Source of the DNA: Meghimatium bilineatum
Taxonomy: Eukaryota; Mollusca; Gastropoda; Stylommatophora; Philomycidae
Direction of reading: 5' to 3'
DNA: 64,000 bases
NCBI GenBank assembly: GCA_034231615.1
Contig: CM067298.1
Span: forward strand, 1,121,834-1,185,833
How positions within the stretch are numbered: position 1 is the first letter of the stretch; every line of letters begins with the position of its first letter. Below, piece after piece: positions 1 to 11,469 of the stretch. A program made the position numbers and the translations under genes. The notes below the pieces were generated by a model. It saw only the letters and a list, made by a program, of their open reading frames with translations. It did not search any database and had not been told where the DNA came from.

Positions 1-344
1 ACCAATGTATATTTGTAACAAATCTGAGCTAATGTTACAGATGTATATTTGTAACAAATCTGAGCTAATGTTACCAATGTATATTTGTAACAAATCTGAG
101 CTAATGTTAGAGATGTATATTTGTAACAAATCTGAGCTAATGTTACCAATGTATATTTGTAACAAATCTGAGCTAATGTTACCAATGTATATTTGTAACA
201 AATCTGAGCTAATGTTAGAGATGTATATTTGTAACAAATCTGAGCTAATGTTACCAATGTATATTTGTAACAAATCTGAGCTAATGTTACCAATGTATAT
301 TTGTAACAAATCTGAGCTAATGTTACAGATGTATATTTGTAAAC
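1..344. repeat. 36-bp minisatellite, about 9.5 copies
   Basis: Each unit holds atgtatatttgtaacaaatc followed by tgagctaatgtt. The first bases vary (acca, acag, agag). The unit is 12 codons long and stop-free on the + strand, giving a repetitive pseudo-ORF. The array is cut by the window edge and ends about 50 bp before the acceptor of e1, in the intron upstream of it. Confidence 0.95.
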
Positions 345-392
345 AACATTTTAAGATGCTCATGACAAATGTTTTGTTTTTGTTTTGTTCAG

Positions 393-502
393 TCATATGA
401 CTGGACAGTCATTGAAGATGAGGAGGAACAGAAGAACATTTTCTTTTCACCAGAGCTCAGCAATGTCATTTTCGCTAGTGCCATTGATGGCTGGGGATTC
501 AC
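393..502 (+). CDS. EFL1: EFL1 exon e1 (G5 region of GTPase domain)
   Basis: It encodes SYDWTVIEDEEEQ...FFSPELSNVIFASAIDGWGF. The acidic stretch followed by the ASAIDGWGF block matches the end of the EFL1 G domain. The SA of this block is the G5-like position that contacts guanine in EF-2-type GTPases. A T-rich tract ending ttttgttcag precedes the exon and a strong donor gtaagt follows it. The exon starts in phase 0 and ends two bases into a Thr codon that the next exon completes. The acidic part belongs to the EFL1-specific insertion in the G domain, which is poorly conserved between phyla. Confidence 0.93.
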
Positions 503-533
503 GTAAGTGAGAAACTATACACAACCTTCATTT

Positions 534-1036
534 CTCTTGTGTTGTGTTATCATATCTTTCATGTTATCTTGTGTTGTGTTATCATTTCTTTCATGTTATC
601 TTGTGTTGTGTTATCATTTCTTTCATGTTATCTTATGTTGTGTTATCATTTCTTTCATGTTATCTTATGTTGTGTTATCATTTCTTTCATGTTATCTTAT
701 GTTGTGTTATCATTTCTTTCATGTTATCTTGTGTTGTGTTATCATTTCTTTCATGTTATCTTGTGTTGTGTTATCATTTCTTTCATGTTATCTTGTATTG
801 CTATCATTTCTTTCATGTTATCTTGTGTTGTGTTATCATTTCTTTCATGTTATCTTATGTTGTGTTATCATTTCTTTCATGTTATCTTATGTTGTGTTAT
901 CATTTCTTTCATGTTATCTTGTATTGCTATCATTTCTTTCATGTTATCTTGTGTTGTTATCATTTCTTTCATGTTATCTTGTATTGCTATCATTTCTTTC
1001 ATGTTATCTTGTGTTGTGTTGTGTTATCATATCTTT
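534..1036. repeat. 32-bp minisatellite, left block (split by LINE)
   Basis: Units of 32 bp built on ttgtgttgtgttatcatttc plus tttcatgttatc, with a 30-bp variant using ttgtattgctatc. The array starts about 30 bp after the e1 donor. The same unit resumes at 3013, so the LINE between the blocks interrupted one array. It is stop-free in all three + frames, which yields misleading ORFs. Confidence 0.95.
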
Positions 1037-3012
1037 ACCATCACTGACAGAGAGGAAATTCTCAAACGCTGGGCTGAACATTTTGAAAATGTACTAAACT
1101 GCCCCTCCATCATCAACGAGGAAGCGATTGCGCGCATTATGCAAATACCAATCAATAACTCATTATCGGATCCCCTTGCATTGAGGAAGTGGAGAAAGCT
1201 ATCTCAAATTTGTCCGTAGGAAAAGCGCCGGGCTCAGACTCCATTCCAGCCAAAGTTTACGCTGTTAGTGGTCCTGTCATGTCTGCCAAACTTACAGAGC
1301 TCTTCCAGACAATGTGGAACCTGGAATCGATACCACAAGACTTTAAGGATGCTTCCATCATACAAGAGAAAAGGAAATCGCCTATCTTGCGACAACCATC
1401 AAGGCATATCCTTGCTCTCTATAGCAGGCAAAATTCTGGCTAGGGTCCTGTTAAACAGACTGCAAGCCCATCTTGAGACAGCTCCTTCCAGAGAGCCAAT
1501 GTGGCTTCCGACAGGGCAGAGGTACTGTTGATATGATTTTCACTGCCAGACAACTACAGGAAAAGTGTTGTGAACAGAACATTGGTCTCTACACCACATT
1601 TGTCGACCTAACTACGGCATTCGACACTGTAAATCGCGAAGGACTATGGAAGATCATGGACAAATTTGGATGTCCCGAAAAATTTACCAACATGGTTCGC
1701 CAGTTCCATGATGGTATGACAGCCTGTGTGCAAAATGACGGCGCACGCTCAAACCCCTTTCCAGTGACCAACGGCGTCAAACATGGTTGCGTCCTGACTC
1801 CGACGCTATTCAGCGTGGTGTTCTCTGCCATGTTAAATGATGCCTTCTAGAATAACAGTGCAGGAATTTTGTTTTCGCTATCGAGATGACAGAGGACTAT
1901 TCAATCTTAGTAGATTGAAGGTCAAGACCAAAACTAAGACGGACATTGTTCGTAACTTCTTGTTCGCCAACGATTGTGCATTAAATGCTACCAGTCTGAA
2001 AGACATGCAAGACAGCATGGACCTCTTTTCTTAGGCCTGTGATGCGTTCGGTCTCACCATCAGCACCCCGAAGACTTTAGTAATGTATCAACCAGCGTCA
2101 GGTGTCCCCTACACAGAGCCAGTGATCACAGTAAAGGGACAAAAACTTAATACTGCCAATAAGTTTGTATATCTCTGCAGCACACTATCACAAACTGCGA
2201 CAATTGATGAGGATGTTGCCCTGCGTATTGCTCGTGCCAGTGCAGCTTTCGGGAGCCTTCATGCTAACGTCTGGATCAGGCGTGGTCTCAGTCTGACAAC
2301 TAAGTTGGACGTGTACCGAGCAGTGGTTCTACCAACACTGCTTTATGCTGCGTCATCCTGGACTGTCTATATGAGACACGCTCGACAGCTGAACTCTTTT
2401 CATCTTCGGTTCCTACGAAACCTCATGGTAGTACGTTGGCAGGATCGTGTACCAGATACAGAAATTTTTCAATTCCCGTATGCAAAGCATCCATGCAATG
2501 CTGACTAGTTCCCAACTCCGCTGGACTGGCCACATTGTCCGAATGCCAGACAAGTGCCTTCCAAAGAGATTATTCTATGGGGAGCTGTGCCAAGGTAAAC
2601 GTTTAAGTGGAGGGCAGAAAAAGCGCTTCAATGATCACCTAAAAAGCTCTCTCAAGAACTGCAGCATTGATCCTAGCTCCTGGGAGACTACAGCAGTTGA
2701 TAGCTCAGCTGGCACACCCAGATCACTGCTGGCATCACGAAATTTGAAAAAGAAAGATCACTGCAGGCAATCCACAAGCACAAGAAGTGGAAGGACAAAT
2801 CCGTAAATTCTCCTACCCCGAACCTTCAGCACTCCTGCATGCACTGTAATAGAACTTTCCATGCATGAATCGGGCTCATCGGGCATCTACGAACTCACAA
2901 ACCAAATTAGTTAATTACCAATTTTTAATTATATATATTTTTTGTTCATCGCATTTAATGTTTTTCATGCCATGCTCATCTTCGCTTGCGAAGGAGGAAC
3001 ATCATAATCGTC
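1037..3012 (+). mobile_element. 5'-truncated LINE, copy 1 (reverse transcriptase, dead)
   Basis: It carries remnants of a non-LTR reverse transcriptase. In order these are a pre-RT block (EILKRWAEHFENVLN), ISLLSIAGKILARVLLNRL, ESQCGFRQGRGTVDMIFTAR, the palm-A block TAFDTVNREGLW near 1619, and the palm-C box mutated to FAND (1963-1974). Then come the thumb region and a C-terminal C2H2-like finger (CMHCNRTFHA, stop, IGLIGHLRTH near 2840-2890). At least four frameshifts and three in-frame stops interrupt it, including a TAG at 1848. The endonuclease is missing, as in a 5'-truncated insertion. The 3' end is gcttgcgaaggaggaacatc with a short CAT-rich tail. A second copy lies at 50.2-51.5 kb. The clade is uncertain: RTE- or CR1-like. 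Confidence 0.92.
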
Positions 3013-3386
3013 ATCATTTCTTTCTTGTTATCTTGTGTTGTGTTATCATATCTTTCATGTTATCTTCTGTTGTGTTATCATTTCTTTCATGTTATCTTGT
3101 GTTGTGTTATCATATCTTTTATGTTATCTTGTGTTGTGTTATCATATCTTTCATGTTATCTTGTGTTGTGTTATCATTTCATTCATGTTATCTTGTGTTG
3201 TGTTATCATTTCTTTCATGTTATCTTGTGTTGTGTTATCATTTCTTTCATGTTATCTTGTGTTGTGTTATCATATCTTTCATGTTATCTTGTGTTGTGTT
3301 ATGATATCTTTCATGTTATCTTGTGTTGTGTTATCATTTCATTCATGTTATCTTGTGTTGTGTTATCATTTCTTTCATATTATCAA
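3013..3386. repeat. 32-bp minisatellite, right block
   Basis: Same 32-bp unit as 534-1036, about 12 copies, continuing directly after the LINE 3' end. Confidence 0.95.
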
Positions 3387-3547
3387 AATATGTTAGCAAT
3401 ATCTTCGCTCGATGTAACAACAGCTCACCACATAATGTCTGCCACATAGCAAATACGATGAATCAATATTTTGATCAAAATATCTAGGTTAAATTGTGAA
3501 TTGGTGCTGAAATATTTGTTGAAAGTTTGACTTATTGTGTAGGACCA

Positions 3548-3800
3548 CATGATGTTATGTATTTGAATGTTTGGTGTAACGGTCACATGACATGTTGTTC
3601 AATGTTTTGTAAAATTATCACATGACATGTTTTGTGTAATGATTACATGATATTATGTTTTGTGTAATGATTACATGACATGTTTTGTGTAATGATTACA
3701 TGATATTATGTTTTGTGTAATGATTACATGACATGTTTTGTGTAATGATTCCATGACATGTTGTATGATTGGTGTAAAGGTCACATGACATGTTGTTGTT
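3548..3800. repeat. Degenerate 24-31 bp repeat
   Basis: Repeats of gtgtaatgattacatgac followed by atgtttt, alternating with longer copies carrying gatattatg. About nine imperfect copies lie between the split minisatellite and e2. Confidence 0.85.
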
Positions 3801-3866
3801 AAATGTTTGCTTATCAGATATCAAAGAATGAAATGAATAAAGTAATTTATCTCCTCTTGAACTTAG

Positions 3867-3990
3867 CATGAGGGACTTTGCTCGGATGTACGCAGTCAAG
3901 CTGGGTGTCAAAGAGCACATACTTCACAAGACCTTGTGGGGAGACTACTATATGAATATGAAAGCCAAGCGTATCATGAAGGGAGCACAG
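3867..3990 (+). CDS. EFL1: EFL1 exon e2
   Basis: It encodes (T)[14 protein letters not shown]...[24 protein letters not shown]. The LWGDYYMN block is highly conserved in EFL1 and corresponds to the LWGDRYF segment after the G domain of EF-2. The first base completes the Thr codon split after e1, and the exon ends in phase 0 at gcacag before gtttct. That donor is weak (GTTTCT instead of GTRAGT). Continuing to the next stop adds residues with no EFL1 similarity, so the CAG boundary is preferred. Confidence 0.95.
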
Positions 3991-4183
3991 GTTTCTTATT
4001 TTAAAGTTTCCTTATATACATGTATGCTGCAGACACACTCAATATTATTTTTTTGTATGCTGTTACGTATGTAAGCCATTTGATTAGTCTGTGACTTGTA
4101 AAATGTATGTCTTGACATAGGAAACCAAGAACTTCGCTTTGTTCTTTGTGTGAATCCCATTATCAGACAACTAAGCCTCATTG

Positions 4184-4520
4184 TATGATTACAAGTGTTA
4201 GAAAAATAATCACAAGACATGCTGTGTGAATTGCAATGTTAGACAAGTAATCACAAGACCCATTGTGTGAATGCTAGTGTTAGACAAGTAATCACAAGAC
4301 CCACTGTTTGAATCCCAGTGTTAGACAAGTAATCACAAGACCCATTGTGTGAGTGCTAGTGTTAGACAAGTAATCACAAGACCCACTGTTTGAATCCCAG
4401 TGTTAGACACATAACCAAGATCGCTGTGTGAATGCCAGTGTTGGATGAGTAACCAAAACCTACTGAGTGGATCCCAGTGCTAAAAAGGCCTACTTTGTGG
4501 ATCCCAGTGTTAGACAATTC
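4184..4520. repeat. About 41-bp minisatellite, 7-8 copies
   Basis: Repeats of gttagacaagtaatcacaag plus acccactgtttgaatccca. Copies degrade towards the right end (4400-4520). Confidence 0.88.
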
Positions 4521-4604
4521 ACCAAGACCCACTGAATCATAGTGTCTTCATTCATCTGTAGGGATAAATCTTCTAAGAAAATCACAAAATGACATTACTG
4601 ACAT

Positions 4605-4926
4605 GGAACGAGGTTTGATGTACTGGATGACATCGCTCACTTGTAACCAGGTTTGATGTACTGGATGACATTGCTCACTTGTAACCAGGTTTGATGTACT
4701 GGATGACATCACTCACTTGTAACCAGGTTTGATGTTCTGGATGACATCACTCACTTGTAACCAGGTTTTATGTACTGGATGACATTGCTCACTTGTAACC
4801 AGGTTTGATGTACTGGATGACATCGCTCACTTGTAACCAGGTTTGATGTACTGGATGACATCGCTCACTTGTAACCAGGTTTGATGTACTGGATGACATC
4901 ACTCATTTGTAACCAGGTTTGATTTA
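4605..4926. repeat. 38-bp minisatellite, about 8 copies
   Basis: The unit contains aggtttgatgtactggatga, then catcgctcacttgtaacc. Variation is limited to single bases (atcg, attg, atca). Confidence 0.95.
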
Positions 4927-5112
4927 CTGGACAGCATAAGAGACTTGTTTATAATTTTATTTCACTCCTGTTTTGGGATTTCTTAAAGAGAATGTCACTG
5001 GAGCAGAGAACAGGACACTAGCTAGCATGATAGCTGATTGTTGAGACATTTGTCTCTATTACAGACACCGTTTACTATTTGGTTTATCTCACATGCTAAT
5101 ATTTTTGTTCAG

Positions 5113-5192
5113 TCTAAAGGAAAGAAGCCATTGTTTGTGCAGTTTGCATTGGACAACATCTGGGCCGTCTATGAGTCAGTCTTGGAAAAAAA
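5113..5192 (+). CDS. EFL1: EFL1 exon e3
   Basis: It encodes [20 protein letters not shown] then ESVLEK, matching the KGKKPLFVQ(L)ILENIWSLYDAVL block of EFL1. This segment links the G domain to domain II and parallels FCQLILDPIFKVFDAI in EF-2. The acceptor is atttttgttcag. The donor is gtgagt, after two bases of a Lys codon completed in e4. A run of seven adenines at the 3' end codes for Lys-rich sequence. Confidence 0.94.
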
Positions 5193-6055
5193 GTGAGTAC
5201 AGTCGGAGTTGTGTTACCAAATAGAATAAGTCATTTGTGAATATACACATACTGAACTATTCCTGAATACTCTGGGAATAGGCAGAGTTCTGAACAGGCC
5301 ATTAATGTCTGCAGATAGTTTGTGTTTAATATGATTAGGTTATTAATGTCTGCAGATAGTTTGTGTTTAACCTGTAGCCCACTGTCGTAGAATATCGCAA
5401 ACGGATCTCTTTCCATAAATATATGTCATCTGATAAAATCGATCATTGCTATGCACTCATTTATCAGTGAGGAACTACATTCTGTTTTAGAGTCACATGA
5501 CCGGGAATTAGCGTCCTATATGCTATGATTATGTTACGTCCTAAATTCTTTTTCAACTAAGTTGTAAAATAGAGTGTATTTGGAAATCATCTGTTCCAAT
5601 TGATCGGAATCTGTTTAAATGGAAGCCATTTTTTCATGAAATTTTTATGGTTTCTGATTCCAATGAAGAGGAATTCTTGAGATTTACATACGTAGATCTT
5701 GCTCCATTTGCCGATAGTACCTGTGATGGGGATAATACTAGCTCTGTGTCCGACATGTCTGAGGGAGACAATACTGCTTTTAGCTATATCGGACCTTCAG
5801 GTTATAGTCATGTCTGACTTCATGACTTTTCTGTAGCTGTACCACCACTAGGCCTAAATCATATAATGTTAGTGAGGTAAACATGTTTCATTTGTTTATG
5901 ACATATTTTGAACACGTTGGTGACCAATGACCATTACATGCTAAGCAGGTTAGTGACTTGAAGAAAGACAGCACAGTGGTATTTCATCTCATGTGAAGCT
6001 GTGGAAGGCCAAATGTCCTGACTGAGTCAAGGTGGACAAATCCTCAGAGTTCTGC
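5193..6055. other. Intronic sequence, mostly unique
   Basis: It contains a two-copy direct repeat of about 45 bp (5300-5375, attaatgtctgcagatagtt). A short acidic open stretch at about 5635-5817 reads VSDSNEEEFLRFTYVDLAPF and ends at a stop. The acidic composition resembles the N-terminus of some DNA-transposon proteins, but no family can be assigned. Confidence 0.4.
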
Positions 6056-6059
6056 TATC

Positions 6060-6612
6060 TCATTCACTGATCCAGAGTTCTGACATCACATTCACTGACC
6101 CAAGTTCTGTCATCACATTCACTGATCCAAGTTCTGTCATCACATTAACTGACCCAAGTTCTGTCATCACATTCACTGACCCAAGTTCTGTCATCACATT
6201 CACTGACCCAAGTTCTGGCATCACATTCACTGACCCAAGTTTTGTCATCACATTCACTGACCCAAGTTCTGCCATCACATTCACTGACCCAAGTTATGCC
6301 ATCACATTCACTGACCCAAGTTTTGTCATCACATTCACTGACCCAAGTTTTGTCATCACATTCACTGACCCAAGTTTTGTCATCACATTCACTGACCCAA
6401 GTTTTGTCATCACATTCACTGACCCAAGTTTTGTCATCACATTCATTGACCCACGTTCTGCCATCCCAGTCACTGACCCAAGTTCTGCCATCACATTCAC
6501 TGACCCAAGATCTGCCATCACATTCACTGACCCAAGTTTCTGCCATTACATTCACTTACCCAGAGTTATGTTATCACATTCACTGACCCAGAGTTATGTT
6601 ATCACATTCCTG
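6060..6612. repeat. 27-bp minisatellite, about 20 copies
   Basis: The unit is cattcactgacccaagttct plus gtcatca (9 codons). It is stop-free in several frames on both strands, which explains the overlapping pseudo-ORFs here. Variation is concentrated at the ttctg/ttttg/ttatg position. Confidence 0.95.
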
Positions 6613-6645
6613 CCTTCATTAACATTTGTAAGTTATTTTACATAC

Positions 6646-7018
6646 TGACATTTGTTTGCCTGACTGTCAACATTCATATGTTATCTTGCACACTATGCTA
6701 ACTGTTTGCCTGACTGACAACATTCATATGTTATCTTGCACACTATGCTAACTGTTTGCCTGACTGACAACATTCATATGTTATCTTGCACACTATGCTA
6801 ACATTTGTTTGCCTGACTGACAACATTCATATGTTATCTTGCACACTATGCTAACATTTGTTTGCCTGACTGACAACATTCATATGTTATCTTGCACACT
6901 ATGCTAACATTTGTTTGCCTGACTGACAACATTCATATGTTATCTTGCACACTATGCTAACATTTGTTTGCCTGACTGACAACATTCATATGTTATCTTG
7001 CACACTATGCTAACATTT
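6646..7018. repeat. 50-53 bp minisatellite, 7 copies
   Basis: The unit contains gcctgactgacaacattcat and atgttatcttgcacactatg. The first copies end ctaact and the later ones ctaacattt, so two unit lengths are present in blocks. Confidence 0.93.
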
Positions 7019-7059
7019 GTATACTCCCCACTCTGTCGGATATCCTCTGACATTTTAGT

Positions 7060-7375
7060 TATTTATAACTAAACTTCTGTCAGCTATTTACAGACATTTG
7101 TGTGTAGCTAAACTTCTGTTAGAGGGAAATATGTATTTTTCCGTTCATTGCTCTGTATTGCACCAGCCCTCACATCTTTAGTATGTTAGGTTGTTCCCTA
7201 ACACTGAGCACTAACTTCTATTATCTATTTATACTCATTTGTTTATAACTAAACTTCCATCTGATTTTATAAATAATTTGTGTGTACCTAAACTTCTATC
7301 AGCTGTTGACAGTAATTTAATGTAACTAAACTTTTATCAACTATTTACAGTCATTTGCATGTAACTAAACTTTTA
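7060..7375. repeat. Degenerate relatives of the 39-bp array at 8.4 kb
   Basis: Several diverged copies of taactaaacttctatcagct followed by atttacag and a T/G-rich stretch, spaced irregularly. They resemble the homogeneous units at 8387-8852 and may be older remnants of the same family. Confidence 0.7.
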
Positions 7376-7382
7376 TCTGTAC

Positions 7383-7641
7383 ATGTTAGGTGAATGTAGT
7401 CTCATCACATGTTAGGTGAATGTAGCCTCATCACATGTTAGGTGAATGTAGCCTCATCACATGTTAGGTGAATGTAGCCTCATCACATGTTAGGTGAATG
7501 TAGCCTCATCACATGTTAGGTGAATGTAGCCTCATCACATGTTAGGTGAATGTAGCCTCATCACATGTTAGGTGAATGTAGCCTCATCACATGTTAGGTG
7601 AATGTAGCCTCATCACATGTTAGGTGAATGTAGCCTCATCA
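7383..7641. repeat. 26-bp minisatellite, about 10 copies
   Basis: The unit is acatgttaggtgaatgtagc plus ctcatc. Copies are nearly identical; only the first differs (gtagtctc). Confidence 0.96.
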
Positions 7642-7940
7642 CATGATGACAGTCCAACTTATTGAATTTTTTTGCTGTGGACAATCATGCAATCTCTGTT
7701 TTTGCTGTGGACAATCATGCAATCTCTGTTATAGTTTGGGTATCTTTCGTGTAGTCACAGAGATTTCACATGATTAGCAGACGACTCAGCTCTAAACCAA
7801 CATGGCTAATGCAATCACAGAGTTCTGTTTACTGAGCTTGCCAGTAAAAATCGAATACTAATCCTAACCACAACCCTCCCCCCCCTTGTGATACCACCCT
7901 ACAAATAAATAACCTTCCCTCTTCCCCAGAAACTAAAATA

Positions 7941-8290
7941 CACTGTCTCCCATCCAAGCTATATTCCTCAACTGTCTCCCATCCAAGCTATATTCCTCAA
8001 CTGTCTCCCATCCAAGCTATATTCCTCAACTGTCTCCCATCCAAGCTATATTCCTCAACTGTCTCCCATCCAAGCTATATTCCTCAACTGTCTCCCATCC
8101 AAGCTATATTCTCAACTGTCTCCCATCCAAGCTATATTCCTCAACTGTCTCCCATCCAAGCTATATTCCTCAACTGTCTCCCATCCAAGCTATATTCCTC
8201 AACTGTCTCCCATCCAAGCTATATTCCTCAACTGTCTCCCATCCAAGCTATATTCCTCAACTGTCTCCTATCCAAGCTATATTTCTCAAC
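7941..8290. repeat. 29-bp minisatellite, about 12 copies
   Basis: The unit is ctgtctcccatccaagctat plus attcctcaa. One copy lacks two bases near 8110. Confidence 0.96.
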
Positions 8291-8386
8291 TGAGTTTCGT
8301 ACACTAATGCTAATTAAATTTTTTTTTATGAGACTAATGTTTGTTCCCTAAAAAAATAAGCCACATCTGCTTATACATGAACCTTT

Positions 8387-8852
8387 TTATCAGCTATTTA
8401 CAATAATATTTGTGTAACTAGACTTCTATCAGCTATTTACAATAATATTTGTGTAACTAGACTTCTATCAGCTGTTGACAGTAATTTGTGTGTAACTAAA
8501 CTTCTATCAGCTGTTGACAGTAATTTGTGTGTAACTAAACTTCTATCAGCTGTTGACAGTAATTTTTGTGTAACTAAACTTCTATCAGCTGTTGACAGTA
8601 ATTTTTGTGTAACTAAACTTCTATCAGCTGTTGACAGTAATTTTTGTGTAACTAAACTTCTATCAGCTGTTGACAGTAATTTTTGTGTAACTAAACTTCT
8701 ATCAGCTGTTGACAGTAATTTGTGCGTAACTAAACTTCTATCGGCTGTTGGCAGTAATTTGTGTGTAACTAAACTTCTATCAGCTGTTGGCAGTAATTTG
8801 TGTGTAACTAAACTTCTATCAGCTGTCGACAGTAATTTGTGTGTAACTAAAC
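8387..8852. repeat. 39-bp minisatellite, about 12 copies
   Basis: The unit is cttctatcagctgttgacag plus taatttgtgtgtaactaaa. At 39 bp it is a whole number of codons and stop-free on both strands in one frame. It ends about 55 bp before the e4 acceptor. Confidence 0.95.
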
Positions 8853-8907
8853 AAATTCTTGCAAATGTAAACATTTACAGCATTTTCCTGTTTATCTAAT
8901 ACTCCAG

Positions 8908-9044
8908 AGACAGTGCTATGACAGAGAAAATTGTTACATCATTAGATTTGATACTTGCTCCCAAAGACCTTAAACAGAAAGATAGTCGAAACCTGCTTCA
9001 ATCTATTATGGGACAGTGGCTCCCTCTATCAGGCGCAGTATTGG
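8908..9044 (+). CDS. EFL1: EFL1 exon e4
   Basis: It encodes (K)DSAMTEKIVTSLDLILAPKD...LLQSIMGQWLPLSGAVLG. The GQWLPLSGAVL block matches the SQWLPISHAVL segment of EFL1 (RRWLPAGDALL in EF-2), just before domain II. The acceptor is ctaatactccag and the donor gtaagt. The first base completes the Lys codon begun in e3, and the last base starts an Asp codon completed by e5. The middle is variable between species, as expected. Confidence 0.94.
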
Positions 9045-9147
9045 GTAAGTTAATCAGTGTTGTCCAATAGTTTTGCATATTTTATTATTGTATCAGTTTA
9101 CAGTATATCAGATGTCATCACTAATTTAAATCCAATATTAGATAATG

Positions 9148-9250
9148 TCAGTCATCTTAATACAGCACGTGATATCAATCATCTTAATACAGCACTAGGT
9201 GATATCAATCATCTTAATACAGCACTAGGTGATATCAATCATCTTAAACC
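9148..9250. repeat. 30-bp repeat, about 3.5 copies
   Basis: Repeats of gatatcaatcatcttaatac plus agcactaggt; the first copy is shortened. Confidence 0.85.
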
Positions 9251-9399
9251 AGTTCTTCAGTTTCAGTTTGTGTCAGATATGACATAGCTACCATATGACA
9301 GTAGTCGGTACAATTTGTTCCTGTTAACACTGTAAGTAGGGCTGTGTCTACTTATCTTGAAACAATCCACTTTGTGCCAATGGCTTCAGGCATAGAAGC

Positions 9400-10985
9400 A
9401 CATGAGGTAGGATACAAGCCTTATCCTAGGACAAGGAAATGCAGCCATAAAGCAAATGGTGTGTGCAGATGATTTCTCAGCCTTGGGGCTTGGTGCTAGG
9501 TAAAATCTGAAAAATATGCTGTATATAAATTGTACCATGTCATTAAAATGAAAAATAAAAAATTTAGGCTTCGGCTTGGAACCTGGAATGTCCGAATCAT
9601 GTGTCCAGGACATTCAACAGACATCAGTGACATTGATGATTTGAGGAAAATGAATGTTACTGATTCTGAATTCAGTCTTAACACAGATATTGCTGATCTG
9701 CAGGAGACATTTCTTCTTGAGGATGGGTCACTTAGAGAAAGGCAATAGACCTATACTTCTGTCTCCTCTTGAAACATGCTTTTCACGACCAGGTATATTC
9801 AGCCATTCTAGTACAAATGGTGACCTCTACAATGCTCAAAGGTTGAGTCAAATCCAGGATAAAGAAGGTCCTTATAAGAGAGTTGCTCTGTGCAGATAAT
9901 GTTGCAATTATGTCACACTCAGAAGAGGAACAGCAGAACTAACTAGCTTTGTTTGCTGATGCTTGCTTGCCATAAGTTTGTACTAACAAAGGAGGAACTA
10001 CAAAACTTACTAGCTGTGTTTTCTGATGCCTGCCATGGGCTTGGACTAACAATCAGCAAAAATAAGAAGATGCAAATTGTGAAGCAGACTGCCATCAATG
10101 AACGACAATTTGTCATCGATGGTGATGAGCTAGAGGTTGTTGACCACTCTACTATATCTAGGATCCTCAAGTCAACAATCATTTATCCCTTGTTCAAGGA
10201 ATAAGCATTAGAATTGGCAATGCATCAACAACAATGAACAGACTGAATATAGACATGAATAAAGGGTCTGGGGAGATAGAAAATTAACAATAAAAACTAA
10301 ACTCCTGGTTTGCCAGGTTTGTGTCCCCGCACCCTCTTCTCCAGCAGTGAAATATGGACAACCTATATTCACCAGGAGAAATAACTAAACAGCTATCACA
10401 TGCTACGTAGAGTTCTTGGAGTTAGGTGGCAGGATAAAGTCACGAACACTGATGTATTGGAAAGAAGAAACAATAACAATATTGTCTATGCTCAGTCTGT
10501 GTCGACTTAAATAGCTGGGACACACTAGGAGGATGGAAGATGGCTGGGACACACTAGGAGGATGGAAGATGGCTGGGACACACTAGGAGGATGGAAGATG
10601 GCAGAATATCAAAGGATCTACTTTATGAAGGATAACAGTCTGGGAAAAGATCTCATGGTCAACCTCTAATTCGGTACAAATACGTATGCAAGCACAATAT
10701 GCATAATACAGGCAGTTATACAGAATCATGGGAACATGATGCCATGGATTGTGTTGCTATGGAGGGGAAAGATCAGGAATGGTATAAAGACAGAGGAAAA
10801 GTGATAGCAGTAAGTTCAAGTGCTGCATGTCTAAGAAGACACACAACAGAAAAAGAAAGTATAAGAAGACCTGTGATTCCTATTACATACTGTAGAAGAC
10901 ACTTTGTGTCTCAGATTGGTCTTGTGAGTCACTTCCATCATCGCCATGGATCACAGATGATATTTCTTATATCACAACAATAACA
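9400..10985 (+). mobile_element. Decayed LINE with endonuclease and C-terminal finger remnants
   Basis: At 9565-9748 the frame reads LRLGTWNVRIMCPGHSTD and later ADLQET. This is the start of a LINE apurinic-like endonuclease, with the Asn of TWNV and the Glu of QET that normally bind metal. At 9953-10202 a second frame gives post-palm RT sequence (DACHGLGLTISKNKK, FVIDGDELEVVD). Further fragments include LGHTRRMEDGRISKDLLYE-like sequence near 10530-10640 and a C-terminal finger remnant YCRRHFVSQIGLVSH near 10880-10950. The RT palm core is absent, so a large internal deletion has occurred besides many frame breaks. The family resembles, but is not identical to, the LINE at 1.0 kb. Confidence 0.85.
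10516..10606. repeat. 29-bp triplication inside the LINE
   Basis: Three copies of ggctgggacacactaggagg plus atggaagat. They lie within the LINE C-terminal coding remnant (GHTRRMED region), so the array was seeded from retroelement sequence. Confidence 0.9.
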
Positions 10986-10989
10986 CTAT

Positions 10990-11277
10990 CATCTAGAGAA
11001 CTGCCTACTAACCCAGCACTAGATTGTCTAGAGAACTGCCTACTAACCCAGCACTAGATTGTCTAGAGAACTGCCTACTAACCCAGCACTAGATTGTCTA
11101 GAGAACTGCCTACTAACCCAGCACTAGATTGTCTAGAGAACTGCCTACTAACCCAGCACTAGATTGTCTAGAGAGTTGCCTACTAACTCAGCACTAGATT
11201 GTCTAGAGAGTTGCCTACTAACTCAGCACTAGATTGTCTACAGAGTTGCCTACTAACCCAGCACTAGATTGTCTATT
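10990..11277. repeat. 35-bp minisatellite, 8 copies
   Basis: The unit is tctagagaactgcctactaa plus cccagcactagattg. The later copies read gagttgcc and aactcagc, so left and right variant blocks exist. Confidence 0.95.
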
Positions 11278-11346
11278 GAACTCATTTTATCATTTTAAAA
11301 ACATTTGGTTGTAGATATAATCATTGTTCTGGTTTATCTATGTTAG

Positions 11347-11469
11347 ATACTGTGACATCACACATTCCATCACCCCTGGAGATGTCTGAAGAAAGAGTAC
11401 AGAACCTTATGTGTACCAACAGACAACAGTTTTCTTTGCTTCCTGAAGCTACTCAACAATTGCAGAAAG
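11347..11469 (+). CDS. EFL1: EFL1 exon e5
   Basis: It encodes (D)TVTSHIPSPLEMSEERVQNL then MCTNRQQFSLLPEATQQLQK. The IPSPLE...RV..LM block is the conserved LPSPLDITAERVEKLM segment of EFL1, at the entry to domain II. The acceptor is tttatctatgttag. The donor gttgga is weak at positions +3 to +5 but gives the phase (1) that e6 requires. Confidence 0.94.
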
